DNA of 64,000 bases from Halosegnis longus (GCF_009663395.1 NZ_QKNW01000001.1:1364001-1428000); one strand, 5' to 3'. Positions 9,514-18,225 are shown, counted from the stretch's first letter. Program-made: numbers and translations. Notes: generated by a model not told the origin, from the letters alone.

Positions 9514-10325
9514 GGCTCCGACTCACCGACTCCGACCGGGTCGGACGCGCCGTCGACTGTCGCGGGGCCGACGTCGACCCAACGCGCGTTCTCGCGGCGG
9601 TGCGTGACCCGACCGACGACGGGGTTCGGTGTCGGCGCGCCACGCCACTCCACGAGACCCTCGGAGCCGTCGGATTCGGCTCGTCTCCCTCGCGCAGACA
9701 GACGCTGGCCGCGGTCGCGCGCTCGCGCGGGATTCGCGTTCCCGAACAGGAGGCGCTCGCCGCGGCGCGGGACCGACTCGCCGCCCACACGACCGAGTCG
9801 ACGACCCTCGCCCCCGAGCGCGAGCGGGTGGCGAGCGCGAGCCACGAGGACCGCGGTGCGCTCCGCGAGGAGGTCGCGCGACTCCGGGGTGTCGTGGACG
9901 CCAGCCGCGACGGCGACGGGCCGTCAGCGGAGACGCTGGCCGAGTATCGCGAGACGGCGGCACGGCTCTCGGAGGTCGGAACGACTGCGACGGCGGCGCG
10001 CGAGAAGCTCACTCGCGAGCGCGAGCGTCGCTCGGAGCGATACGACGCCCACCAGCGCCGGCTCGAACTCGAAGACGCGGTGGCGAACCGGGAACGCGAC
10101 GTGCGACAGGCGCTCGCGGATCAGGTCACACCCCGGGTCGCTCGCGCCCGCGACGCCCTGGCCGAAACGACGCTACTCGATCCAGAGGATGACCGCACGC
10201 GGCGACTCGCCGCGGTTCGCGTCGCCCGCCTGTCGGCTCCCGTCGTGGTCGCCGGCGGCTCACTCGACGCGAGCGAACTCGCCCGAGTGACGCGCGCGAG
10301 CGTCGTCCGCTGCCGAGATTTATAA
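9510..10325 (+). CDS. Coiled-coil haloarchaeal hypothetical protein
   Basis: A 271-residue protein starting at a GTG that overlaps the previous stop (GTGA); the longer open frame upstream is in a different frame from the preceding gene and is not used. The N-terminal 100 residues are mixed. Residues about 100-215 are heptad-rich and charged (LREEVARLRGVV, REKLTRERERRSERYDAHQRRLELEDAVANRE runs in pieces), predicting a long coiled coil. The C-terminus is a short hydrophobic segment (SAPVVVAGGSL). Function unknown. The last codons overlap the TATA box of the next gene. Confidence 0.72.
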   Translation: MRLRLTDSDRVGRAVDCRGADVDPTRVLAAVRDPTDDGVRCRRATPLHETLGAVGFGSSPSRRQTLAAVARSRGIRVPEQEALAAARDRLAAHTTESTTLAPERERVASASHEDRGALREEVARLRGVVDASRDGDGPSAETLAEYRETAARLSEVGTTATAAREKLTRERERRSERYDAHQRRLELEDAVANRERDVRQALADQVTPRVARARDALAETTLLDPEDDRTRRLAAVRVARLSAPVVVAGGSLDASELARVTRASVVRCRDL

Positions 10326-10326
10326 C
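10317..10326 (+). promoter_or_regulatory. Internal TATA box
   Basis: The sequence ATTTATAAC overlaps the stop codon of the coiled-coil gene and lies about 27 bases before the GTG at 10348. It would give a leaderless transcript of the last two genes of the operon. Confidence 0.45.
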
Positions 10327-10347
10327 CGATAGCGCACCACTCGCGCC

Positions 10348-10719
10348 GTGTTGACGCTCACGACGACCGCGACCCGCGAGCACGGCCGGACGTTCGTCAC
10401 CTGCCGGCTCACCAACGCCGGCGAGGAGCCGCGACTCGCCGCGCTGTCGAGTCCACACGACGCGGTAACACCGTCTGAACACCCCGAGGGAACGCTTCGG
10501 GTGCGCGTCCCCGCGGGCGCGACCGTTGGCACGGGATTCACGACTGCCGCACCGCCGGACGCCGAGCCGCTAGCAACCCTCGACAGCGACGAGCCACTCC
10601 CCGACTCACCCGACCCGGCGCGGCTGCTCGACGCGCTCGGGGCGTCGCGGCCACCGCGTCGAGCGCTCGTCGGGCCGGCGTCGCCCTCGGATTCGGTCGC
10701 GCCCGAGTGGCTGTCGTGA
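10348..10719 (+). CDS. Small haloarchaeal hypothetical protein (beta-rich)
   Basis: A 123-residue protein beginning with GTG. The first 70 residues alternate hydrophobic and polar residues (LTLTTTATREHGRTFVTCRLTN), predicting a beta sandwich that may bind a partner. A Pro/Asp-rich linker and a short tail follow. No signal peptide. Its end overlaps the start of the MinD-like gene, so the two are probably co-translated. Function unknown. Confidence 0.7.
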   Translation: MLTLTTTATREHGRTFVTCRLTNAGEEPRLAALSSPHDAVTPSEHPEGTLRVRVPAGATVGTGFTTAAPPDAEPLATLDSDEPLPDSPDPARLLDALGASRPPRRALVGPASPSDSVAPEWLS

Positions 10720-11387
10720 TTCTGGCCGTCGCCGGCGGGGCCGGCGGGGTCGGCACCTCGACGGTCGCGTTCGCGCTCGCCGACGAACTCGGTGCGGTCT
10801 GTGTCGACGGCGACCTCGCGATGGCCGACTTACCCGAGTCGCGGGGGCCGGACCTCCACGACGTGTTGGCCGACCGCGCCGACCCGGTCGAGGCCGTCGA
10901 CGAGTCCGGACCGGTCGCGCTCCTCGCCTGTGGCCGAACGCTCGCGGGCGCGGCGGCGTGTGACCCCGACCGTCTCGCCGACACCCTGCGCGCGGTCGAA
11001 CGCGAGTACGGCGTCGTCGTCGTGGACTGTCCAGCCGGACTCGGGCGGGTGGTCGGTGAGCTGCTCGCCGCCGCCGACTCGGTGGTGCTCACGACGCGCC
11101 CGACCGAGGGGGCACTCGCACACGCCGACCGCGTTCGGACGCTGGCGCGTGGTCTCGACACCGGACTGGTCGCCGTCGCGGTCTGTCGGGCGAGCGATAC
11201 CGACGAGGCACGCGAGCGGTTCGGCGCACCGTCGGTAGCAGTCCCCGAAAGCGAGACCGTCCGACGGGCGACCCACCTCGGGCGTCCGGTGACGACGCAC
11301 GCGCCCGACTCCCGCGCGGCGAAGGGGATGACCGAGCTCGCGTCCGTCGTGCGTCAAACCCACACAGCGGTCGGTCGCGGAAACTGA
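10716..11387 (+). CDS. MinD/ParA-like P-loop protein with degenerate Walker A
   Basis: A protein of about 223 residues related to the MinD/ParA/SIMIBI class. The GTG at 10716 is preferred because it overlaps the previous stop (GTGA); another GTG at 10707 is possible. The N-terminal loop reads GGAGGVGTST, where the family has GGKGGVGKST: both the signature lysine and the P-loop lysine are replaced. The switch aspartate region (VDGDLAMADL) and Walker B (VVVDCPAG) remain. It may bind a nucleotide weakly or act as a non-hydrolysing partner. The operon context gives no clear cargo. Confidence 0.8.
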   Translation: MILAVAGGAGGVGTSTVAFALADELGAVCVDGDLAMADLPESRGPDLHDVLADRADPVEAVDESGPVALLACGRTLAGAAACDPDRLADTLRAVEREYGVVVVDCPAGLGRVVGELLAAADSVVLTTRPTEGALAHADRVRTLARGLDTGLVAVAVCRASDTDEARERFGAPSVAVPESETVRRATHLGRPVTTHAPDSRAAKGMTELASVVRQTHTAVGRGN

Positions 11388-11399
11388 GGGTATCGTGCG

Positions 11400-12839
11400 C
11401 TACGACGCCCGAGTCGCTGCGTCACCCGCGTCGATACCGAGTCCGGTCGCGGCCATCGCGAACAGCACCACCGGTGAGAGAAACGCGAAGACGTAGTAGG
11501 GGGCGTACGCCGGCACCGCGAGGACACCCACGTTCGTCGTTCCGAGACCGAAGACGGTCATCATGTAGACGCCGCCGGCGTGCCACGGGATGAGCGGGCC
11601 GGTCGGGGTGCCGACGGCCTCGACTGCCCGCGAGAGTTCGGCGCTGTCGAGTCCGTACTCCTCGTAGAGGTCGCCGAGCGTCATCCCCGGCACGACGATG
11701 CTCATGTACTGTTGGGCCGTGAGGACGTTCGTCGCGAACGCGGCGATTCCGGTGCCGGCGACGAGACTCGACGGGCTCCAGACGATGCTCGCGAGCCGGC
11801 GCGCCAGCTCCCGCAGTATCCCCGTCGCTTCCAGTGCACCGCCGAGTGAGAGCGCCGCGACGACGACGCTGATTGTCCACGCCGACCCGGAGAGCCCGCC
11901 GCTCGCGAGCAGGTCGTCCACGAGCGTGAGACCGGTTTCGGGGTCGGTCCCCGAGAGGAACACCTCCCACGCGGCGGTGAAGCCGACTCCCTGCACGAGG
12001 ACGGCGGTTCCGACGCCCGCGAACACGCCGGCGACGAGCGTCGGGAGCGCGGGGTAGCCCCGCAGCGCCAGCCCGAAGGTGACGACCAGCGGGAGGAAGA
12101 CGAGCGGCGACAGCGCGTACTCGCCGGCGAGAGCGGCCTGTATCTCCCCGACCCGACCGGCCGGAATCGCACCCGTGCGCCGGAGACCGAGCCATGCGTA
12201 CACGAGGACAGAGAGTCCGAATGCGACCGCCGTCCCCCACCGCATCGCGCGGATGTGATCGTAGAGGTCCGTGTCGGTGACGGCCGCGGCGAGGTTCGTC
12301 GTGTCCGACAGTGGCGACTGCTTGTCGCCGGCGTAGGCTCCCGACAACACGGCTCCGGCGGTCATCGGCGCGGGAATCCCGAGCCCGGAGCCGATACCGA
12401 TAAACGCCACCCCGAGGGTGCCGGCCGTCGTCCACGACGAGCCGATGGCGAAGGCGACGACCGCCGCGAGCACCGCCGTCGCGGGGAGGAACACGTCCGG
12501 CGTCAGCGTGTCGAGCCCGTAGTACATCAGGCCGGGAATCGTCCCGCTCGCGATCCACGTCGCGATGAGCGCGTAGATGACGAACAGGATGAGGACGGCG
12601 TTGAGTCCGGCCGCGAGCGCGCCGCCGATTCCGTCCGAGAGATCCGTCCACGTCAGCCCCATCCAGTAGCGGGCGACGAGGCCGGTCAGCGTGAGACTCC
12701 ACAACAGTGGGGCGTGGGGGGCGAGTCCGAGCAGGCCGGACCCGATCGCGAGAAACACCACGACACCGAGCACGGGCACGAGCGCCTGTGCCAGCGTCGG
12801 CCGCGCGTCGGTCGTCCCTGCGAGATGTTCTGAGGACAT
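11400..12839 (-). CDS. nhaC: Na+/H+ antiporter, NhaC family
   Basis: Integral membrane protein of 479 residues with roughly 11-12 hydrophobic segments. The family signature GAYAGDKQSPLSDTTNL lies in the middle, and the second half has NVLTAQQYMSIVVPG and PTGPLIPWHAGG. It should exchange sodium for protons across the membrane, central to a salt-adapted cell. Some relatives exchange amino acids or organic acids instead. A TATA-like box lies 27 bases upstream, so it is probably transcribed alone and leaderless. Confidence 0.9.
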   Translation of the reverse strand: MSSEHLAGTTDARPTLAQALVPVLGVVVFLAIGSGLLGLAPHAPLLWSLTLTGLVARYWMGLTWTDLSDGIGGALAAGLNAVLILFVIYALIATWIASGTIPGLMYYGLDTLTPDVFLPATAVLAAVVAFAIGSSWTTAGTLGVAFIGIGSGLGIPAPMTAGAVLSGAYAGDKQSPLSDTTNLAAAVTDTDLYDHIRAMRWGTAVAFGLSVLVYAWLGLRRTGAIPAGRVGEIQAALAGEYALSPLVFLPLVVTFGLALRGYPALPTLVAGVFAGVGTAVLVQGVGFTAAWEVFLSGTDPETGLTLVDDLLASGGLSGSAWTISVVVAALSLGGALEATGILRELARRLASIVWSPSSLVAGTGIAAFATNVLTAQQYMSIVVPGMTLGDLYEEYGLDSAELSRAVEAVGTPTGPLIPWHAGGVYMMTVFGLGTTNVGVLAVPAYAPYYVFAFLSPVVLFAMAATGLGIDAGDAATRAS

Positions 12840-12865
12840 ATGCTACCCGTAGAAATTACTGTTGT

Positions 12866-12875
12866 GAATTTAAAC
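12866..12875 (-). promoter_or_regulatory. TATA box of the NhaC gene
   Basis: On the minus strand GTTTAAATTC lies about 27 bases before the ATG at 12839, a typical haloarchaeal spacing for a leaderless mRNA. Confidence 0.45.
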
Positions 12876-12918
12876 AACGCGAATTATTACTAACGGTCGT
12901 TCCTGAGGGTCGGGGGCG

Positions 12919-13782
12919 CTACTCCTCGCAGAGGTCCGTGTGCGTCCGACGGAGCGTGACCGGCGTGACGCCGGCGACTTCGGCGATTTTGGTCTGCGTG
13001 AGCGCAATCCCCTGCTCCTGTGTCGCCGTGTAGAGACAGCCGGCGGCGACGCCAGCCGGATTGCGACCGACCGAAATCTGCTCCTCGTGGGCGCGCTCGG
13101 CTAGCTCGCGGGCGCGGCGTTCGACGCACGACTCGACGCCGAGTTCGGAGCCGAAGCGCGCGAGATACTCGCGGGGATGTACCGGCCCGACCGGCAGCCC
13201 GAGGTCGCGGTTCAGGGCGTCGTACGCGACCTGTAGCTCGTCCGAGTCGGCCTTCGCCGCGTCGGCGACCTCATCGAGCGTGCGCGACAGCCCGTTCACG
13301 CGGCAGGTCGCGTACACCGCGGCGGCAGCGAACCCTTCTAGCGAGCGCCCCTGAAACAGGTCCTCGGACTGTGCGGATTCGAACAGCGAACACGCCTGCT
13401 CGCGCAGCGCCTCGCCGAGCGAGAGCCCGCTCACCAGCCGGCGAATCTCGGTGAAGCCGTACACCTGATTCCGCTCGCGTTTCGTCGCGATTTGTGCGCG
13501 CTTGTGCTGGCGGCGCATCCTGGCGACCCGGCGGCGCTTGCGCCCCTTCAGCCGCGTTGAGTGGCCGATTTCGGTGGAGAGTCCCTTGTCGTGGCGCGAG
13601 CGAGTGAGGGGTGCGCCGGTGCGTTTCGGATTGGTGTCGTCGTCGGCAAACGAGCGCCACTCCGGCCCGCGGTCGAGACTGTCCTCGCTCACGACCAGCC
13701 CACACTCCGAGCAGACCTGTTCGGTGCCGTCTGTAGTTACCGTCCCTGTACACTCCGGACACGTCGTCGCCGTCGTGCTCAT
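12919..13782 (-). CDS. tfb: Transcription initiation factor TFB
   Basis: General transcription factor of 287 residues that binds the TATA-binding protein and BRE DNA and recruits RNA polymerase. The N-terminal zinc ribbon has C8-x2-C11 and C24-x2-C27. A B-reader/linker region (RGPEWRSF, then DKGLSTEIG) follows, then two cyclin repeats (about 95-185 and 190-280). The Arg/Lys-rich segment at about 78-100 is usual between ribbon and core. Haloarchaea carry several TFB paralogues; which one this is cannot be told. It has its own TATA-like box. Confidence 0.95.
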   Translation of the reverse strand: MSTTATTCPECTGTVTTDGTEQVCSECGLVVSEDSLDRGPEWRSFADDDTNPKRTGAPLTRSRHDKGLSTEIGHSTRLKGRKRRRVARMRRQHKRAQIATKRERNQVYGFTEIRRLVSGLSLGEALREQACSLFESAQSEDLFQGRSLEGFAAAAVYATCRVNGLSRTLDEVADAAKADSDELQVAYDALNRDLGLPVGPVHPREYLARFGSELGVESCVERRARELAERAHEEQISVGRNPAGVAAGCLYTATQEQGIALTQTKIAEVAGVTPVTLRRTHTDLCEE

Positions 13783-13807
13783 ACTCGAATATGGGGCGGG
13801 AAGGGGG

Positions 13808-13815
13808 TTAAAAAC
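13808..13815 (-). promoter_or_regulatory. TATA box of the TFB gene
   Basis: On the minus strand GTTTTTAA lies about 26 bases before the ATG at 13782, the position expected for a leaderless transcript. Confidence 0.45.
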
Positions 13816-13854
13816 GAAGCCGAATCGGGTGAAAATACGACGAATGCGCGACGA

Positions 13855-13879
13855 CTACCCACCGGTCACCGGTGGGTAG
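13855..13879. repeat. Perfect 25-base palindrome
   Basis: Two 12-base arms (CTACCCACCGGT and its complement) flank a single C. Further outward, GACGA and TCGTC also pair across a one-base bulge. It lies between the divergent TFB and TatA genes, not directly after any stop. It could form a strong hairpin or cruciform, be a dyad binding site, or be the end of a transposon-derived element. Confidence 0.6.
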
Positions 13880-13994
13880 CTCGTCGGATTGTATACATTT
13901 CGAGAACCGTTCAAAGCCGATCATCGGCCGATAACGGATCTCTACCGACCGATACGCAGCTCGTACTTATGCTTACACCCGCCTATCGGAGGGT

Positions 13995-14222
13995 ATGGCA
14001 CTCACACCAGCGTTCATCGGTGCGTTCGGCGGCCCGGAGATGTTGATCGTCCTCGCAATCGCAGTGCTGCTCTTCGGCGCAGACAAACTCCCCAAGCTCG
14101 CCCGGTCGTCCGGGCAGGCGATGGGCGAGTTCAAAAAAGGCCGCGACCAGCTCGAATCCGAAATTCGCGAGAGCGCGGAGTCGGCGGCAACCGCCGAACC
14201 CGAGGTCTCGAAGTCCGACTAA
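13995..14222 (+). CDS. tatA: Twin-arginine translocase subunit TatA
   Basis: A 75-residue Sec-independent protein translocase subunit that helps form the pore for folded proteins with RR signals, the main export route in haloarchaea. One N-terminal membrane helix (about 14-27) ends at the conserved F27-G28, followed by the amphipathic helix (ADKLPKLARSSGQAMGEFKK) and a short acidic tail. Several genes in this window encode RR-type lipoproteins that would be its cargo. TatC is not present here. Confidence 0.93.
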   Translation: MALTPAFIGAFGGPEMLIVLAIAVLLFGADKLPKLARSSGQAMGEFKKGRDQLESEIRESAESAATAEPEVSKSD

Positions 14223-14257
14223 CTCATTCGCGTCTGTTCTCGATTTGTGTCCAGTAC

Positions 14258-14905
14258 TCAGTCCTGTGGCGTGAACGCTTCAATCTGTTCAGTGTCTTCG
14301 TACGAGAGGCCGATCGCCTCCGCGGGCGGCGGACACGGCCCGGTGGTGACCTTCGTCGTTCCGATGAGGAGCCGACGGTCGCGAACGGTGTTGTACAGCC
14401 CCAGCAACGCGAGGAGCATTGCCGTCCCGATGGCGTAGGCAAAGCCCGGAAGCATCCCGAACGGCGGAACTCCTACCGCAGCTACGACCGACAGGGCCAA
14501 CAGCACGGCCCCGACGCCGAGATACACCTCGCTCCACGGCAGGTCGTTCGACGGGACGACATCCAGATAGATGTCGAACTCGTCGGTAGTGCGGGTCAGC
14601 GAGATGGTTCCGCGATTCCGGTCGTACTCCACGACGCCTAACTTCGCCATCTTCGGCAGATGGGTCTGGTGAAGCGCCGTGTACACGCGCTTGCGCTGTT
14701 TCGGCACCACCGCCTCGCGCTCGATGCCGTTTTCCCACGCCGCAATCTGTTCTGACAGCGCGCGCGTCGTCGTCTCCCCGCCAGTATGCGTCAGATAATG
14801 TAAGGCGTACCGTCGTCGGCGACTGCTCAGTGTTTCGAACACAGCGTCCGTTGTCAGTTCGTCGCGCTGCACGTCCTCTGAAATTTGTGCACCTACTTGT
14901 GTCAT
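14258..14905 (-). CDS. Winged-helix (DUF7344-like) regulator with C-terminal membrane segments
   Basis: A 215-residue protein; the ATG at 14905 is chosen because the 42 residues upstream lack family features. Residues about 15-105 form a winged-helix domain of the haloarchaeal type beginning FETLSSRRRRYALHYL and containing ALHQTHLPKM before the wing. Two to three hydrophobic segments follow (about 120-175), then a short tail. It is probably a membrane-bound transcriptional regulator. It is a paralogue of the protein at 17401-17931. Target genes unknown. Confidence 0.8.
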   Translation of the reverse strand: MTQVGAQISEDVQRDELTTDAVFETLSSRRRRYALHYLTHTGGETTTRALSEQIAAWENGIEREAVVPKQRKRVYTALHQTHLPKMAKLGVVEYDRNRGTISLTRTTDEFDIYLDVVPSNDLPWSEVYLGVGAVLLALSVVAAVGVPPFGMLPGFAYAIGTAMLLALLGLYNTVRDRRLLIGTTKVTTGPCPPPAEAIGLSYEDTEQIEAFTPQD

Positions 14906-15051
14906 GTCACCGCCCCCACGTCCCGTCAAGAACAACATAATATTCACCGCATGGATAATTAGACTGTCGACTGTCTCAAACATAACATGACACTCGCTGA
15001 ACAATTCGGTACGGGACACATACCTAATCACCTCGGTAGCGAAGCAGTGGT

Positions 15052-15915
15052 ATGCAGTACCGACAGCAGGGACAGAAGCGCCGACCGGAACTGACGCGGA
15101 CGCGACGGCTGCTTGCGGCGGTCAGACAGCCGGAGTACACCGGCGCGAATCGCTGTCTCCCGTGTATGGCCGTCAATCTCGTCCTCGCAGGGGTACTAAC
15201 GGGAGCGCTTTCCGTTGTCTCCGTCCCGGCCGCCGTCGCTGCCGCCGGCGTCTCGCTGGCGAGTATCTGGCTACGTGGCTATCTCGTCCCCGGAACGCCG
15301 ACGCTGACGAAGCGCTATCTCCCCGACCGCGTGTTGGCGTGGTTCGATAAGGCCGACCAGCCGGCCGGATTCGGGGTCGCTGGAACCGACGCGGCGCTTG
15401 ACGGTGACGTAGCGTCGTTCGACCCGACCGGATTCCTCCTGCGCGGCGACGTGTTACTCGACGACGAGACGGACGTACGGCTCGCGCCGACCTTCGAGGC
15501 TGAACTCGCCGAGCGCGCGCTCGCTATCGACGACCTCGACACCGCCGCGGCGCGGATGCTCGACACCTCGCCCGCGCAGATACGCACGACACAGGTGGGT
15601 GACGCGTGGCGCGTCCTCGTTGATGAGTACCGCGTCGGCAACTGGGAGTCGCGCGCGGCGTTCGTGGCCGATCTCGCCGCGCACGAGGTGCTCTCCGAGC
15701 GCGGCCTGTGGGACGAGATTCCAACCGAGGCCGGCGGCACCGTCCTCGCGTCGATTCGGGCGTGTTTGGAGACCTGCCCGGTGTGTGCCGGCTCTATCAC
15801 CTTCGGAACGACGGTCGTCGCCTCCTGCTGTCGTGAACACGAGGTCATCGCTGCGACGTGTGGCGACTGTGACGCCCGGCTGTTCGAGATACGCGCCGCA
15901 CAGGTTCCAGAGTAA
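15052..15915 (+). CDS. Membrane protein with C-terminal zinc ribbon, function unknown
   Basis: A 287-residue haloarchaeal protein. A short cysteine pair near the N-terminus (CLPC) precedes two hydrophobic segments (about 40-80). A soluble domain of about 150 residues follows. The C-terminal 60 residues hold CPVC ... CC ... CGDC, a likely zinc-binding ribbon. A TATA-like CATACCTAAT lies about 25-30 bases before the ATG. It is divergent from the winged-helix gene, with which it may be co-regulated. No enzymatic function is evident. Confidence 0.75.
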   Translation: MQYRQQGQKRRPELTRTRRLLAAVRQPEYTGANRCLPCMAVNLVLAGVLTGALSVVSVPAAVAAAGVSLASIWLRGYLVPGTPTLTKRYLPDRVLAWFDKADQPAGFGVAGTDAALDGDVASFDPTGFLLRGDVLLDDETDVRLAPTFEAELAERALAIDDLDTAAARMLDTSPAQIRTTQVGDAWRVLVDEYRVGNWESRAAFVADLAAHEVLSERGLWDEIPTEAGGTVLASIRACLETCPVCAGSITFGTTVVASCCREHEVIAATCGDCDARLFEIRAAQVPE

Positions 15916-15921
15916 CGGTGT

Positions 15922-17313
15922 TCAGGCGTCGGTACGCTCCTGTTGGGCAATCTTCGGGAGCGTCAACCGGAACACCGCCCCCTCGGGGTCGTTGTCGGTG
16001 ACCTGAATCTCGCCGCCGTACCGGTCGACGAGCATGTTGACGAGGTACAGCCCGATGCCGGTGCCGCTGCTTCCCAACCCCTTCTCGCCCTTGCCGAAAA
16101 TCGTCTCCTTGTGTGCGTCGGCGACGCCGGGCCCGTTGTCCGCGATGCTGACGACGACCTCCTCCGGCCGTTCTTCGACCGCGACGTGCACCTCCGGCAC
16201 TGGCTTGTCGTTGTGCTGGATGGCGTTTTTCAACAGATTCCGGAACACCGACGCCAGCATCTCGTCGGCCAGCACGGTCACCTCGTCGATCTGTCCGTCC
16301 ACAAGGATGGCCGCGTCGGGGTACGAGGCCCGGACGTTGTCGATTTCCGCCGTCAACAGCGGCCGGAGTCCAACCCGCTTTCGCTCCTCGCTTTCGGCAA
16401 ACAGCACGTTCGAGATGTCCGACGCGCTCTTGGTGAGTTCGACGGCGTGTTGTGCCCGCTCGCGGATGATCTCGACGTGTGAGTCGTGTTCCTCGGGGAT
16501 GTGCTCTGCGATCATCTCGGTGTAGGCGGTCACCAACTGGAGGTCATTTCGGATGTCGTGGCTGAGGACGCCGTTCAACACGTCGAGGGTGTCGCGCTGG
16601 CGCTTGAGTCGCTCCTCGTAGGCTTTCCGCTCGGAGATGTCGCGGGCGTACACCGAGAGTCCGTGCTCGTCGGCGAAGACGCGTATCTCGACCCAGTAGT
16701 CGAACGGCTCGGGGAGATAATGCTCGAACTCTGCTGGCTCACCCGAATCCATCACCTCACGGAGCTTGGTTTCGAGGTCGTCGGAAATCTCGTCGCCGAA
16801 CACCACCCAGAGATTCTCTCCGATGACTTCCTCCGGGTCAGTACCCGTGCGTTTCGCCATCCGGTCGCTCCAGAACGTTACCTTCCAGTCGGTGTCGACG
16901 GTGTACACCGCGTCGGTGGTTCGTCTGAGAAAGCGGTAGCGGTCCGAGATATCGGCGGCGGCGAACATCGCACCGTCGACCTCGCCGTCGTCGTCGTACA
17001 GCGGCTCGGCGGCCCCCCGATACCGACGCTGCCCCTCCGGCTTAATCGAGGTGAACTCCCGCTCGACGCGTGCTTCCGTGTCGATGGCATCCTCCTTGAT
17101 ACGCATCGCCGGCTCGGCGATTTCAGCCGAGAACAGTTCGGCGTCGGTCTTTCCGAGCGGCTCTGCGGTGGGTGGCTCGATTGCCGAGTCGTGGACCCAC
17201 TTGTGGCGGAGTTCAGCATCGACGTGTGCGCCGTTCATCCGGCCCGTTTCGAGCGCCAACTCGAGAAACCGACGGAGCTGTTCGTCGTCGTCCGGGAGTT
17301 CCGACTCGCTCAT
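15922..17313 (-). CDS. PAS-domain sensor histidine kinase
   Basis: A 463-residue cytoplasmic sensor kinase, starting at the ATG at 17313 (MSESELPDDDEQ) rather than 23 codons further up. Two PAS-type sensor domains (about 50-135 and 135-235) precede the dimerisation/phosphoacceptor helix with H252 (SHDIRNDLQL). The ATPase domain follows, with its N box (NLLKNAIQHND), G1 box (VSIADNGPGV) and G2 box (GSSGTGIGLYLV). No membrane segment is visible. No response regulator is adjacent, as is common for haloarchaeal kinases. The signal is unknown. Confidence 0.92.
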   Translation of the reverse strand: MSESELPDDDEQLRRFLELALETGRMNGAHVDAELRHKWVHDSAIEPPTAEPLGKTDAELFSAEIAEPAMRIKEDAIDTEARVEREFTSIKPEGQRRYRGAAEPLYDDDGEVDGAMFAAADISDRYRFLRRTTDAVYTVDTDWKVTFWSDRMAKRTGTDPEEVIGENLWVVFGDEISDDLETKLREVMDSGEPAEFEHYLPEPFDYWVEIRVFADEHGLSVYARDISERKAYEERLKRQRDTLDVLNGVLSHDIRNDLQLVTAYTEMIAEHIPEEHDSHVEIIRERAQHAVELTKSASDISNVLFAESEERKRVGLRPLLTAEIDNVRASYPDAAILVDGQIDEVTVLADEMLASVFRNLLKNAIQHNDKPVPEVHVAVEERPEEVVVSIADNGPGVADAHKETIFGKGEKGLGSSGTGIGLYLVNMLVDRYGGEIQVTDNDPEGAVFRLTLPKIAQQERTDA

Positions 17314-17400
17314 TCGCGGAGTGTTCTCGCTCCCCTCACTTATCCGTTTAGCAGAAAGCAGCCGACCATTGCCCCTCTTCACGCGCCGAACCGCGACTTC

Positions 17401-17931
17401 TCACCGTCGCAGAGCGCGCGTGAGCCACCATCGCACGCGCCCGCCGGTGAGTTGATACGCCGTTGAGACGGCGAACAGCCCGAGAAATACCGTCGCCGGA
17501 ATCAGTGGGTCGACGGCCCCGAGCAGGGGCACGTCGGCCAGCGTGGTCGTCGTGGCGAACAGCCCGACGAGTCCGAGCGCCCGATAATACTCCCCCCACG
17601 TGATGCCGGCCCGCGTCACGACATCCATGTACGGAGTGAGTCGGCGCGACGCCGGGAGCGCGGTGACGGTTTTCCGGTCGCCGTCGTACGCGACGAGTCC
17701 AAGCGCGTCCATCTTCGGCAGATGGGTCTGGTGGAGCGCGTTGTAGACGCTCTCGCGCAGCGCGCGCGGGGCGGGGTCGAGTCCCGACTCCGCGGTCGCG
17801 AGTCTCTCCGAGAGCGCCCGGAGGGTGTATGTCGTCTCCGCGTCCCACAACGCCGCGAGCGTCTCGCGACGGCGGGGATTGCTCAACACACCGTAGATTT
17901 CTGGCTCGGTCAGCGTCGACTGTGGGAACAC
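17401..17931 (-). CDS. Winged-helix (DUF7344-like) regulator with C-terminal membrane segments
   Basis: A 176-residue paralogue of the protein at 14258-14905. The winged helix (about 10-100) shares the stretch ALHQTHLPKM, and two hydrophobic segments lie at about 115-160. It is transcribed divergently from the SipW/TasA-like surface locus, with 294 bases between the starts, so it is a candidate local regulator. That link rests only on position. Confidence 0.8.
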   Translation of the reverse strand: MFPQSTLTEPEIYGVLSNPRRRETLAALWDAETTYTLRALSERLATAESGLDPAPRALRESVYNALHQTHLPKMDALGLVAYDGDRKTVTALPASRRLTPYMDVVTRAGITWGEYYRALGLVGLFATTTTLADVPLLGAVDPLIPATVFLGLFAVSTAYQLTGGRVRWWLTRALRR

Positions 17932-18130
17932 AAGCGTCGAACGCGTCGTTCGAGATTAGACATGCGCAGGCTACCGGGCGGTATGGTTTCCCATCCGTTG
18001 TGCTCAAACGGGCAATTTGGGCGGTAGGCACACCCCTCGGCGGCGGTAGGGCGACACTATTTTGCCGCGGATTTGTGGTACCCATACCCTGTAAACACGG
18101 GTTAGAGAGCCTGAAACGCTGAATCTGCGA

Positions 18131-18140
18131 TTATCTAATA
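18131..18140 (+). promoter_or_regulatory. TATA-like box upstream of the surface-protein locus
   Basis: TTATCTAATA is the best TATA-like element in the gap. Transcription from it would leave a 5-prime leader of about 60 bases, long enough to contain the hairpin at 18189-18199. The rest of the 294-base gap is G/C-rich with no other feature I can name. Confidence 0.35.
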
Positions 18141-18188
18141 CCTCCCTTGTCCTGGGGGGTGGTATACCCGAAGCCGACCGAACAGCCG

Positions 18189-18199
18189 CCCCGATGGGG
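18189..18199 (+). promoter_or_regulatory. Leader hairpin CCCC-GAT-GGGG
   Basis: A four-pair GC hairpin with a three-base loop followed immediately by AGG, in the presumed leader of the first surface protein. It lies 26 bases before the ATG. Similar hairpins precede the next two genes. Confidence 0.4.
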
Positions 18200-18225
18200 A
18201 GGTGGTCCAATCGGGACATACAACC

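Noticed and set aside
18202-18225. An upstream GTG start for the first surface protein.
   Set aside because: It would place the start directly against the hairpin with no room for a ribosome site, while the ATG at 18226 gives the conserved N-terminus seen in the paralogue at 19611.
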